Positions 36,378 through 44,322 of a stretch of 64,000 nucleotides of DNA are shown piece by piece (the stretch's first letter is position 1; every line of letters starts with the position of its first letter). The position numbers and the translations under genes were made by a program. The notes below the pieces were generated by a model that was not told the origin of the DNA, did not search any database, and worked only from the letters and a program-made list of their open reading frames with translations. This stretch comes from Labilithrix sp. (GTDB lineage Bacteria > Myxococcota_A > Polyangia > Polyangiales > Polyangiaceae): contig JAHBWD010000025.1 of assembly GCA_019637175.1 (NCBI GenBank), forward strand, positions 52,438 through 116,437, read 5' to 3'.

Positions 36378-37418
36378 TCAGGCGCGCGTCGTCGCGTACC
36401 GCGCGTCGCCTGGGATGATGTCGAGCTTCGCCCGGAGCTCCGCGAAGCGCCCGCGCAAGCGCCCGACCGCCACCCTGAAGGGAGCGGCGACCTCGGCCTG
36501 CGAGAGCGGGACGTGGTCGATGTAGACGATGGCGTAGGCGACCGCAGCCGCGAGGCCGGCGACGTCGTCGCCGCGGCCGGGGGTGGCCCTCTTCCGCGAG
36601 GGCGGCGGGGCCTTGCCCGCGAGCGCGTCACGCGCGAGCACGAGGGCGCGCTCGCGCTGGCGCTGATCGAGCGGGAGATGCGAGAGCCCCCGCTCGAGGA
36701 CGCGCGTGAACCGTTGGTCTTTCTTCGGCGCGCGGACGGGGCGCGCCGCCTCTTCTTCAGCCTCCTCGGCGGTCGCGAACGCGCGGGGCTCCTGATCGGG
36801 CAGGGCCTTGCTCGTGCGCTTGCCCTCACGCGAGGGGGCGCCCTGGTCGAGCCACCGCAGGAGCGCCTCGAGCTCGCGCGAGTCGAAGCGGTCGAGCGCT
36901 CGCTCGAGCACGTCGCGCGCCTCGCGCGTCTTGCCCGCGCGGGCGAGGGCGTGCACGTACGAGGCGACGATCTCGGAGTTGTCGCCCTTCGCGCCGTAGG
37001 CGGAGCGGAGCCACGGGAGCGCGCGCGCGGGCGTGCCGAGCGCGACGTCGAGCAGATGCCCGAGGTTGTGCGCGTACCACGGGTTACCCGGGGCGCACGC
37101 GATGGCGCGCCGGTAGGCGGTCGCGGCGCAGCGAAAGTTGCCGAGCAGCGTCTGGCAGAACGCGAGCACGGCCCACGCGCGGTCGTCGTCCGGGCCGTGC
37201 GCGAGGGCGCGCCTCGCGTAAATCGCCGCGCGCCATGGGTGGCGCTCGACGAGCAGCTCGGCGAGCTGTCGATGCGCGAAGATGCCGTCGTCGCTGGCCG
37301 CAGGGGCGATGCGCGCCAAGCGCGCCAGACGCGGCAGCACGTCCGCCGGATCGAAGGCCCGCCGGAGCGCGCGCTCGATCTCCTGACGCAGACGATGGGT
37401 CTCTGCCCCCGATTCCAT
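36378..37418 (-). CDS. TPR protein with cyclin/TFIIB-like C-terminal helices
   Basis: This 346-residue protein has TPR-like repeats at residues about 20-190 ('HPWRAAIYARRALAHGPDDD', 'FRCAATAYRRAIACAPGNPW'), then a charged linker, then a helical region of about 110 residues. Near the end, 'AAAVAYAIVYIDHVPLSQAE' followed by 'VAAPFRVAVGRLRGRFAEL' follows the pattern of the TFIIB/cyclin repeat helices (A-x-x-Y ... S-Q-x-E-V-A ... V-x-R-x-R), which also resembles a helix-turn-helix. A DNA- or RNA-polymerase-binding role is possible but unproven. A good promoter lies upstream at 37434-37462. 'GGTAGGA' lies directly before the ATG. Confidence 0.78.
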   Translation of the reverse strand: MESGAETHRLRQEIERALRRAFDPADVLPRLARLARIAPAASDDGIFAHRQLAELLVERHPWRAAIYARRALAHGPDDDRAWAVLAFCQTLLGNFRCAATAYRRAIACAPGNPWYAHNLGHLLDVALGTPARALPWLRSAYGAKGDNSEIVASYVHALARAGKTREARDVLERALDRFDSRELEALLRWLDQGAPSREGKRTSKALPDQEPRAFATAEEAEEEAARPVRAPKKDQRFTRVLERGLSHLPLDQRQRERALVLARDALAGKAPPPSRKRATPGRGDDVAGLAAAVAYAIVYIDHVPLSQAEVAAPFRVAVGRLRGRFAELRAKLDIIPGDARYATTRA

Positions 37419-37433
37419 TCCTACCGAGAGTAG

Positions 37434-37462
37434 GGTGTAGCGAGCGCCTACGCACCGCGCAA
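37434..37462 (-). promoter_or_regulatory. Sigma-70-type promoter of the TPR/cyclin-like gene
   Basis: On the minus strand TTGCGC (complement of 37457-37462) and TACACC (complement of 37434-37439) are separated by exactly 17 bases, 15 bases upstream of the ATG at 37418. Confidence 0.5.
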
Positions 37463-37542
37463 CGAATCGTTCCAGGCGCGTCGATTTACCTTGCGCGCGC
37501 GAAATCAGGTTTGGATTTGGCCTGAATTTCCCGTGCGGACGC

Positions 37543-37647
37543 TCAGTACCAGTCCGCGCCGAGCCCGATCGTGAACGTCGTGAGCGGCCTCCGGTGAACG
37601 AAGGGACCTCCGGCGTGTCTCGATGACGCGACCTCGAGGGTATTCAC
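37543..37647 (-). other. Possible orphan 3' tail of an outer-membrane beta-barrel gene
   Basis: In the 239-base gap between two genes the minus strand reads through 34 codons from a GTG at 37647 and ends 'TTFTIGLGADWY' then stop. Alternating hydrophobic residues and a terminal aromatic are the signature of the last strand of an outer-membrane barrel. Nothing upstream continues the barrel: the frame runs into the neighbouring gene in another phase. It is either a gene remnant or chance. Confidence 0.3.
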
Positions 37648-37657
37648 TCTCGGCTCG

Positions 37658-38725
37658 TCAGCGGAACGAGATGATGCGCTGCTGTGCGAGCTCCGAGAGG
37701 ATGCGCAGGGCGTCGAGCTCGGGCATGCCGCTCACGTCGAGGATCATCTCGAGGCTCGAGACGCCGTCGACGAGCGAGAGCACGAACCCGGCGCGGTGGT
37801 CGATCGAGAGCCAGCGGAGCTGATCGCGCGCGACCATCACCATGGGTACGCGGTCGAGCGGACCTATGCGTGCAGTATACATCTTACGAAGGACGTCGCG
37901 ACAGCTCTCGGCGCAGGCCTCGGCGGCGGCGTCGGAGGGGTCCAAGGCGAGGAGCTTCTCGGCGATCTCGAGCGCGCCGCTGTAGTCGCCGAGCGAGACG
38001 CGATCGTTCATCTCCTGGGCGGTCGGAGGTCCGGACTCGGCCGGGACGGAGCGCGCCGCGGGCGCACCCGACGCGGCGCTCGCCCTGGCGGCGGCGGCGA
38101 CGAGATCGGGCGCCTGCTTCGTCGACGGAGGGTTGTCGGCGAGCGAGGTCGCGTCGATGAGCGCTTGTTGGTGCGGCGGCGGCGGCTTCGTCGCGCCCTC
38201 GTCGGCGTTCCGATCGTCGTCGTCGAGATCCGGCGGCGTCTCGTCCATCGCGCCGGGCGGCGGCGGTCGCGTCGCGAGCTCGACCCACTCCTTCTCGACG
38301 GCGTCGAGCGCACCGATGCTCTCCTTGCGAGGCGGCAGGTTGGACGGGATCCGCTGGTTGGCGAGCGAGAGCAGCCCGCCCGGCGTCGCGCGCCGCCCGA
38401 TCGGAGACCGCACGGCGTTCTTCGCGGCTTCGATCTCCGCGAGCGTCGGCTCGCGCGTTCGCGCAGGCTTCGGACGCGGCGAGGGGGGCGGGGGCGTCGG
38501 GCGAGAGGAGGCGCGGACGGGCTCCTTGGGCTTGGGCTCGTCGACGGGCTCGGGCTCGGCTTCGGCCTCCGCGACGGCGGGCGTTCCGGCGGGCGGAGAA
38601 GGCGTGCCCCCCAGCACCTCCTGCGCGAACGCGATCGGATCGAACGGCGGAGCGACCGTCGGACGGTCTTGCTCGTCCGAGCCGTCCTCGGGGTCGTCCC
38701 CGGTCTTCTCCCGATCGTTCGTCAC
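37658..38725 (-). CDS. Acidic/proline-rich protein with C-terminal winged-helix-like module
   Basis: This 355-residue protein has mostly disordered Pro/Glu/Asp-rich sequence in its first 220 residues. A short helical region follows (about 240-285, TPR-like: 'SLGDYSGALEIAEKLLALDP'), then a last block of about 60 residues: 'LSIDHRAGFVLSLVDGVSSL' and 'ILSELAQQRIISFR'. That block aligns with the N-terminus of the DnaJ-TPR protein at 40760-42211 (G-F-(L/V)-L-x3-(N/D)-G ... G-(L/M)-P-(D/E) ... R-x-L-x2-L). It looks like a small winged-helix module. No signal peptide, so it is cytoplasmic. It lies downstream of dnaK on the same strand. Function unknown. Confidence 0.75.
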   Translation of the reverse strand: MTNDREKTGDDPEDGSDEQDRPTVAPPFDPIAFAQEVLGGTPSPPAGTPAVAEAEAEPEPVDEPKPKEPVRASSRPTPPPPSPRPKPARTREPTLAEIEAAKNAVRSPIGRRATPGGLLSLANQRIPSNLPPRKESIGALDAVEKEWVELATRPPPPGAMDETPPDLDDDDRNADEGATKPPPPHQQALIDATSLADNPPSTKQAPDLVAAAARASAASGAPAARSVPAESGPPTAQEMNDRVSLGDYSGALEIAEKLLALDPSDAAAEACAESCRDVLRKMYTARIGPLDRVPMVMVARDQLRWLSIDHRAGFVLSLVDGVSSLEMILDVSGMPELDALRILSELAQQRIISFR

Positions 38726-38790
38726 GACGTTGACCTTACCTTCGGCGGCCTCCCAGGGCCCGGCCGCCGACGGCCGCGCCGCTCAACCAC

Positions 38791-38808
38791 GCTCGGCCAC
38801 GGCCGAGC
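38791..38808. terminator. GC-rich inverted repeat between dnaK and the next gene
   Basis: Perfect 8-base arms (38791-38798 and 38801-38808) around two bases lie between the dnaK stop (38855) and the start of the next gene (38725). There is no T-run; a terminator or attenuator is possible. Confidence 0.35.
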
Positions 38809-38854
38809 TGCACGCGGGCCGCCCCCCCGCCCCGCTCTCCTTCCTCGCGACGAC

Positions 38855-40678
38855 TCAGGTCTTCGCGACGACCCCCTTGAACATGCGATGTGTTCGCGTG
38901 AGGCCTTCGATCTGCTCCTTCACCGCGGCCGCGTCCTTGCGCTCGATGGCGGCGCGCGCCTTGTCGACGATCGCCTTGGCCTTCTCGATCGCGTCGCGCC
39001 CGAAGTCGCTCGAGGCGACGATCTGCTGAACCTGCGGGAAGAGCTTCTCGATCTCGCCGATGAGCTTCTCGGCCTCCTGCTTGGCGGCCTCGAACTCTTC
39101 GGACGTGCGACGGTCGACGAGGTCGTCCTTCGCGTTGTCCATCATCGTCTTGATCTCTTCGCGCGTCAGGCCGCTCGTCGCGGTGACCTGGATCGACTGC
39201 TCGAGCCCCGTCTCGAGATCCTTCGCGCGGACGCTGACGATACCGTCGGCGTTGATCTCGAAGGTCACCTCGATCTCGATCTGCCCCTTCGGCGCGCGCC
39301 GGAGGCCCGTCAGGATGAACTCGCCGAGCAGCTCGTTCTCCTCCGCGCGCTGCGACTCGCCCTGCATGACGAGGATCTTGACGGCTGTCTGGTTGTCGCG
39401 GCTCGTCGTGAAGATCTTCGTGCGGTGCGTCGGGACGGTCGTGTTCTGGGGGATGAGCTCCTCGAAGTAGCTCCCGAACGTCATGATGCCGAGGGCGTGC
39501 GGCGTGACGTCGAGCAGGACCATCTCCTGCTTGTCGTCGACGAGCGCGGCGCCCTGGATGGCCGCGCCGAGGGCGACGACCTCGTCGGGGTGAACGCCCT
39601 TGTTCGGCTCCTTCTCGAAGAACGACTGCACCGACTGCTGGATCTTCGGCATGCGCGTCATGCCGCCGACGAGGACGACCTCCTCGATCTCGTCTTTGCC
39701 GAGCTTCGCGTCTTCGAGCGTCTGCTTGCAGATGTCGACGGTGCGCTCGATGAGATCGTCGGAGAGCTCTTCGAGCGTCTGCCGCGTGAGCGTGCGCTGG
39801 AGGTGGAGCGCCTCGTTGCGGCCGCTCGAGATGATGAAGGGGAGGTTCACCTCGGTCTCGCGGACGCTCGAGAGCTCGCACTTCGCCTTCTCCGCCGCGT
39901 CTTTGAGGCGCTGGAGGGCCATGCGGTCTTGGCGGAGATCGATCCCGTGCTCCTCTTTGAAGCCGGAGACGAGCCAGTCGATGATGCGCGCGTCGATGTC
40001 TTCGCCGCCGAGGAAGGTGTCGCCGGCGGTCGCGATGACCTTGAAGACGCCGTGCGCGCCGATCTCGAGGATCGAGATGTCGAACGTCCCTCCGCCGAAG
40101 TCGTAGACCGCGACCGTCTTCTCGATGTTGCGCCCGAAGCCGTAGGAGAGCGCCGCCGCCGTCGGTTCGTTGATGATGCGGATGACGTCGAGGCCTGCGA
40201 TCTCGCCGGCGTCTTTCGTCGCCTGGCGCTGGTTGTCGTTGAAGTACGCGGGGACGGTGACGACCGCCTTCGCGACCGTCTCGCCGAGGTAATCCTCCGC
40301 GATGACCTTCATCTCTTGGAGGACCATCGCGCTGATCTCGGGGACGCTGAACTCCTTGTCGCGCAGGACGATGCGGACGTCGTTGTGCGGACCTTCGACG
40401 ATGCGGTAGCTCGACGTGGCGACGGCGTTCTTCACCTGCGGCGAGTTCCACTTGCGCCCGATGAGCCGCTTGGCCGCGTACACCGTGTTCTCGGCGTTCG
40501 TGATCGCCTGGCGCTTCGCGATGTGACCCACGAGGCGCTTGCCGGCCTCGGTCACTGCCACCATCGACGGAGTCGTCTTGTACCCACCCCGGTTCGGGAT
40601 CACCACGGGTGTCCCATTCTCCACGATGGCGACGCACGAGTTCGTCGTCCCGAGGTCGATGCCGATGACCTTCTCCAT
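38855..40678 (-). CDS. dnaK: DnaK/Hsp70-family chaperone
   Basis: This 607-residue Hsp70 has an ATPase domain (1 to about 375) with 'IGIDLGTTNSCVAIVENG', 'AVVTVPAYFNDNQRQATKDA', 'VYDFGGGTFDISILEIG' and 'EEVVLVGGMTRMPKIQQSVQ'. The linker and substrate-binding domain ('LLDVTPHALGIMTFGSYFEE', 'IFTTSRDNQTAVKILVMQGE') deviate from the housekeeping DnaK pattern (TPLSLGIETLGG), and the C-terminus lacks the EEVD-like or Gly-rich tail. It is therefore probably one of several DnaK paralogues in this genome; in Myxococcus such paralogues act in motility and development. 'AAGGAGAG' upstream of the ATG is a good ribosome site. It is preceded by a DnaJ-domain gene on the same strand, 81 bases away. Confidence 0.92.
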   Translation of the reverse strand: MEKVIGIDLGTTNSCVAIVENGTPVVIPNRGGYKTTPSMVAVTEAGKRLVGHIAKRQAITNAENTVYAAKRLIGRKWNSPQVKNAVATSSYRIVEGPHNDVRIVLRDKEFSVPEISAMVLQEMKVIAEDYLGETVAKAVVTVPAYFNDNQRQATKDAGEIAGLDVIRIINEPTAAALSYGFGRNIEKTVAVYDFGGGTFDISILEIGAHGVFKVIATAGDTFLGGEDIDARIIDWLVSGFKEEHGIDLRQDRMALQRLKDAAEKAKCELSSVRETEVNLPFIISSGRNEALHLQRTLTRQTLEELSDDLIERTVDICKQTLEDAKLGKDEIEEVVLVGGMTRMPKIQQSVQSFFEKEPNKGVHPDEVVALGAAIQGAALVDDKQEMVLLDVTPHALGIMTFGSYFEELIPQNTTVPTHRTKIFTTSRDNQTAVKILVMQGESQRAEENELLGEFILTGLRRAPKGQIEIEVTFEINADGIVSVRAKDLETGLEQSIQVTATSGLTREEIKTMMDNAKDDLVDRRTSEEFEAAKQEAEKLIGEIEKLFPQVQQIVASSDFGRDAIEKAKAIVDKARAAIERKDAAAVKEQIEGLTRTHRMFKGVVAKT

Positions 40679-40759
40679 ACGGAAGCTCTCCTTACCCGAG
40701 ACGGAAGCCTACAACGATAAAAGCCTGAAGTATCGAGGAGCGCACTTTCAACGGGCCCC

Positions 40760-42211
40760 TCATCCTTTGCCCGCCTTCTTCTGGACGCCGAGCAGGGCGG
40801 CGTTCTTCGGGTCGAGCTGAAGGCCGGTCTCCGCCGTCTTCCTCGCCGAAGCCATCTTGCCGGCCTTGAAATAGACCTCCGCGAGGGTCACGTGGTGGCC
40901 CACGGTGCCCGGATCGCAGGCCACGGCCTGCTTGGCGTGCTCCGCCGCGACGTGCAGATCGCCGTCGGCGTGGAGCAGGCAGTGCGCGGCGCGGTCGTGC
41001 GCGCGGGCGTCGGTGACCTTGATCTTCGCGACCTTCTGCCAGGAACGCGCGGCCTCCGGCCAGTGCTGGCTGCGCTCCTCGTACTGCGCTTGCTTCATGT
41101 AGCTCGCGCAGAGGAGCTGGTCGGCCTCGTTCTTGACCTCCTGGTAGCGCATCGCCAGCGCCGTGTCGTCAGGAGCGAACTTGGTCGCGATGTGGAACGA
41201 GCTCGCGGCGGACACGATGTCCTTCTTGCTGTACGCATCCTCGGCGGCCTGAACGTACTTGCGGGCCTGCGCCTGCGTGGCGTTCTCGATGCGATCCTCG
41301 TAGCGCCGCTTGAGCGCGTCCATCGCGTCGTTCGGGTTCGAATAGCGGTGCGGGCTCGCCTCCACGGGCGGCGCGGAGCCCTGCGGAGGACGCAGCGACT
41401 GACCGCCGAGCAAGCGCTTGGCGAGCGCCGCGCGTCGCGCCTGGAGCTCGGCCGCGCTCGGACCTTGCGGGACCGGCGTGGAGACGCGCGACGACACGGG
41501 AGGAATCGTTCCTGCGGGCGCCTCCGCGGGCGCGCCGTTCGCCGCTTTGCGCGACTCCTCGAGCGCCCGCTCGAGCATCGCCTCCATGCCGCGGGTGGTC
41601 GCGACCTCGTCGAGGTAGCCGTCGTATTCCTGGCGCCTCGAGGCATCGACCAGCGTGTCGTGGGCCTCGGTGATGCGGCCGAAGAGGGCCTCCATCTTCG
41701 GCTTGAAGGATCCGAGCTGCTTCTTGAAGTAGCGGTCGGGGTGCATCAACGCCGCGAGCTCGAAGTACGAGCGCTTGACCGTCTTCTTGTCGGCTTCGCG
41801 GTTCAGGCCGAGGAGCGTGTAGTGATCGAGATCGTCGAGCCGGTAGTAGAGATCGAGGACACGCTTTCGCTGCTCGGGAGCGAGATCGCACTCCTCTTCG
41901 AGCTCCTTCGGATCGTATTTCGGCTCGAGCCCGATCGACGCGAACTCGGGGAGCTGGAGGCGGTCGCGGGCGGGCGGCGGCGGCGGCGCGTCGGGCGGCG
42001 GCGCGTCGGGATCGATCTGCTCGACGACGCCGAGCTTTTCGAGCTTCTCGAGCGCGCGCTGCACCGAGAAGTCAGGGAGGCCCGTCTCTCGCGCGAGGTC
42101 TTTCAGCCCGAGGCGGCCGTTGATCCGCGTCAGCAAGAACCCATCCATCGGGTCCAGCTTGAATTTGCGGACGTCGACGTGAGCGACGAGCCGCGGGACC
42201 TTCTCCGCCAT
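40760..42211 (-). CDS. J-domain (DnaJ-like) protein with winged-helix-like N-terminus and TPR tail
   Basis: The product has 483 residues. Residues 10-65 form a small winged-helix-like module ('DPMDGFLLTRINGRLGLKDL', 'RALEKLEKLGVVEQI') shared with the protein at 37658. A Pro-rich linker follows, then a J domain (about 130-195) with the essential HPD at 157-159 ('LMHPDRYF'). After a second Pro/Ala linker, residues about 310-480 form TPR-like helices. J proteins stimulate the ATPase of a DnaK partner; the gene just downstream encodes such a DnaK, so they probably work together. The TPR and winged-helix parts would bind the client. ATG 42211 was chosen; an in-frame ATG at 42226 is equally possible. 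Confidence 0.87.
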   Translation of the reverse strand: MAEKVPRLVAHVDVRKFKLDPMDGFLLTRINGRLGLKDLARETGLPDFSVQRALEKLEKLGVVEQIDPDAPPPDAPPPPPARDRLQLPEFASIGLEPKYDPKELEEECDLAPEQRKRVLDLYYRLDDLDHYTLLGLNREADKKTVKRSYFELAALMHPDRYFKKQLGSFKPKMEALFGRITEAHDTLVDASRRQEYDGYLDEVATTRGMEAMLERALEESRKAANGAPAEAPAGTIPPVSSRVSTPVPQGPSAAELQARRAALAKRLLGGQSLRPPQGSAPPVEASPHRYSNPNDAMDALKRRYEDRIENATQAQARKYVQAAEDAYSKKDIVSAASSFHIATKFAPDDTALAMRYQEVKNEADQLLCASYMKQAQYEERSQHWPEAARSWQKVAKIKVTDARAHDRAAHCLLHADGDLHVAAEHAKQAVACDPGTVGHHVTLAEVYFKAGKMASARKTAETGLQLDPKNAALLGVQKKAGKG

Positions 42212-42269
42212 ACGAGTCCCCAGCATACCCGCCCGGAGCGTCGGGTCGCAAAAGACGCGAGGCGCCTGC

Positions 42270-43226
42270 CTACAGTGTGGTTTTGACGCGCTCCGACGCG
42301 GGCCAGCGGGGGTGCATCCACACCCAGGCCTCGGGCAGCGCGCGGATGTGCGCCGAGAGCACGTCGTTGATGCGGGTCGAGAGGACGCGTTCACCGTCGG
42401 GCGTCGCGTCGAGATCGGCCGTCTCGATGGGCGTCACCGCGAGCACGAGCGCGTCGCCGTCGCCCTTGGCGGGGAGCCCGACCACGACCGCGGCGCCCGT
42501 GCGGAGCGCGAGGCGTGCAGGACCCACCGGCGTCGGCGCCGGGTGCCCGAGGAACGGAGCCTCGACGCTCGGGACCCGCGAGGCGAGGTCCATCGGGACG
42601 CCGAGGATGTGGCCTCGACGAAGGGTGCGGAGGAGCGCCGCGGCGGCGCCGGGCGCGCCGCGCGCGATCGTCGTGAGCCCACGGTCGGCGCGGAGGCGTC
42701 CGTAGACGAGGCGCGTGAGGCGCGGATCGTAGGCCTCGCGCGTGACGGCCGCGAAGGGCAGGCCCGCCATCACCAGCGTCGCGGCCACGCGCTCCCACGG
42801 GCCGAGGTGCGCCGAGGCGAAGAGGACGCCCCGACCTCGCGCGAGCGCCTCGTCGAGCGCCTCGCGCGCGCCGGGGCCGAAGGGCAGGGGCGCGACGGCG
42901 CGACGGCGATCGAGCATCGCGATCGCCTCGCCGAGGTTCTCGCCGAGCGTGCGGTACGCGCGCCGGACGAGCGCTCGCCGCGCGGCCGCGTCGAGATCGG
43001 GGAACGCCCGCGCCACGTTTTCATGCGCGCGCCGGCGTGTGCGCGGGAGGATCGCGTGGGCGATCGCGCCGATCGCGCGTCCGGCGACGCGGAGGGCGCG
43101 CGGAGAGAGGCGCCCGACCGTGGAGAGCGCGAGCGAGGCGAGCACGAAGATCGCGTCGTTCTTCACCCGCTGCCCGAGGCTCCAGCGACCGCCCTCGCGC
43201 AGATCGTGGACGACGTGAGCCGTCAT
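42270..43226 (-). CDS. LpxL/HtrB-type lysophospholipid acyltransferase
   Basis: This 318-residue protein is related to lipid A late acyltransferases. Landmarks are 'RRRAHENVARAFPDLDAAAR', 'VLFASAHLGPWERVA' (catalytic His in H-x4-E), 'TREAYDPRLTRLVYGRLRAD', 'ILGVPMDLASRVPSVEAPFL' and the final 'EAWVWMHPRWP', all characteristic of the LpxL/HtrB/MsbB superfamily. A hydrophobic helix precedes the domain and would anchor it at the inner membrane. ATG 43226 overlaps the stop of the lipoprotein gene by 4 bases. It is the last of five overlapping genes headed by an ECF sigma factor, which suggests regulated remodelling of an envelope lipid. Confidence 0.9.
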   Translation of the reverse strand: MTAHVVHDLREGGRWSLGQRVKNDAIFVLASLALSTVGRLSPRALRVAGRAIGAIAHAILPRTRRRAHENVARAFPDLDAAARRALVRRAYRTLGENLGEAIAMLDRRRAVAPLPFGPGAREALDEALARGRGVLFASAHLGPWERVAATLVMAGLPFAAVTREAYDPRLTRLVYGRLRADRGLTTIARGAPGAAAALLRTLRRGHILGVPMDLASRVPSVEAPFLGHPAPTPVGPARLALRTGAAVVVGLPAKGDGDALVLAVTPIETADLDATPDGERVLSTRINDVLSAHIRALPEAWVWMHPRWPASERVKTTL

Positions 43227-43738
43227 GGGATCGAGGGGATGGGCGCGGTGCTCTCGACGCTCGGGCCGCCGGGGCAGGAGCGACAGGTCGACTTGACCTT
43301 GTCGCGTGCAGAATACACGCGACCCTTGGCCTCGGTGCAGGTGCGCTGCTCGTCGCTGCTCTGCGCGAGCTCGCAGAGCCGGCCCGCGGCGCGATCCATC
43401 GAGCCGAGCGCGCGGCAGGCGTTGCGGCAGTCGCCCGCGGCGACGTCGAGCTCGCGCTGCGAGGACTCGAGCTCGCTCGCGGCGCCGCGGAGCGCGACCG
43501 AGCGCGACCCGGCCGCGCCGCCGAGCTGGCCCGGAAACTCGGGCGCAGGCGGTGCCGGTGGAGGCTGCGCGTAGCCCGGCTGGGCGGGCGACTGCGGCGG
43601 ATATCCCGCGGGGGCTGCCTCGGCCGCTGCCGCCGGGCTGGAGGCGGGCGGCGCCGCCTTCGATCCGCCCGCCGCGCACGCGGCCGCGAGCGATCCGGCG
43701 ACGACGACGACGAGCGCGCGCGTCGCGAGCGACGTCAT
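43223..43738 (-). CDS. Small lipoprotein with conserved cysteines
   Basis: This 171-residue protein has a signal peptide ending 'SLAAAC' (lipidation Cys21) and an Ala/Pro-rich linker to about residue 75. A short helical domain follows with six cysteines: 'GDCRNACRALGSMDRAAGRL', 'CELA', 'RTCTEAKGRV' and 'STCRSC'. Paired Cys spacing suggests two or three disulfides or a metal site in the periplasm. No family recognised. It overlaps the gene on each side by 4 bases (ATGA), so its translation is coupled to the TPR-like lipoprotein upstream and the acyltransferase downstream. Confidence 0.75.
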   Translation of the reverse strand: MTSLATRALVVVVAGSLAAACAAGGSKAAPPASSPAAAAEAAPAGYPPQSPAQPGYAQPPPAPPAPEFPGQLGGAAGSRSVALRGAASELESSQRELDVAAGDCRNACRALGSMDRAAGRLCELAQSSDEQRTCTEAKGRVYSARDKVKSTCRSCPGGPSVESTAPIPSIP

Positions 43739-44322
43739 GGCGATCCGCCCTCGCGCGTGTCTCCGAGCGATCGCTGGATGACCTGGTCCTGGATCTTCAC
43801 GACTTCCTCGAGGAGCTTGATCGCCTGTTCGCGCGCCTTGGCCGCCTCCGCGGTCTTGCCCGCGTCGGCGAGCTGCGCGGCGCGCGCCTCCTCGACGAGG
43901 CCCTGCACCTCGACGAGGTGCCCTCGGAAGTACGTGGGCTCGGGCGCGTGCGCAAGCCCGTCGCGCACGTCGTCGGCCGCCTTGTCGACGTCGCCGACCT
44001 TCAGCCGCAGCTCCGCGAGGCGCGCGTGGGCGTCGGCGAGGACCTCCTCGATCTCCGGCGTCTTCCTGTCCGCGTGAGGCCGTCTCGCCGCGACGAGGCG
44101 CTCCATCGCGTCGATCGCGCCCGGCAGATCGCCGCTCTCTTCCTTCGAGTTCGCGATGTGGTGGAGCGCGCGCGCCTCGGAGAGGAACGCCATCAGCTCG
44201 GTGTCGACGACGGCGGCGCTCTCGCCTTCGTCGCGTCGCTGGCAGGACGGCATCCAGACGAACGCGAGCGCGGCGACGACGATCGCGAAGAGGCCAGCCG
44301 TGACGGCGTGAGCGCGCTTCAC
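43735..44322 (-). CDS. Membrane-anchored or lipidated TPR-like protein
   Basis: This 195-residue protein has an N-terminal hydrophobic segment ending 'WMPSCQRR' (Cys27 could be lipidated, or the segment is a signal anchor). The rest is helical with TPR-like repeats: 'EARALHHIANSKEESGDLPG', 'AHARLAELRLKVGDVDKAAD' and 'LEEVVKIQDQVIQRSLG'. Start is GTG 44322, which overlaps the stop of the preceding membrane protein by 4 bases. It belongs to the sigma-headed five-gene unit. A scaffold role at the membrane is inferred from the fold only. Confidence 0.75.
   Translation of the reverse strand: MKRAHAVTAGLFAIVVAALAFVWMPSCQRRDEGESAAVVDTELMAFLSEARALHHIANSKEESGDLPGAIDAMERLVAARRPHADRKTPEIEEVLADAHARLAELRLKVGDVDKAADDVRDGLAHAPEPTYFRGHLVEVQGLVEEARAAQLADAGKTAEAAKAREQAIKLLEEVVKIQDQVIQRSLGDTREGGSP

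Noticed and set aside
35244..37433. Open frame of 729 codons on the plus strand
   Set aside because: It runs across two real minus-strand genes and their gap. Its residue content is Arg/Ala/Asp-rich shadow, without motifs.
37796..40720. Open frame of 974 codons on the plus strand opposite dnaK
   Set aside because: It is the mirror of the dnaK gene and its neighbour. The protein is an Arg/Asp/Leu-rich shadow.
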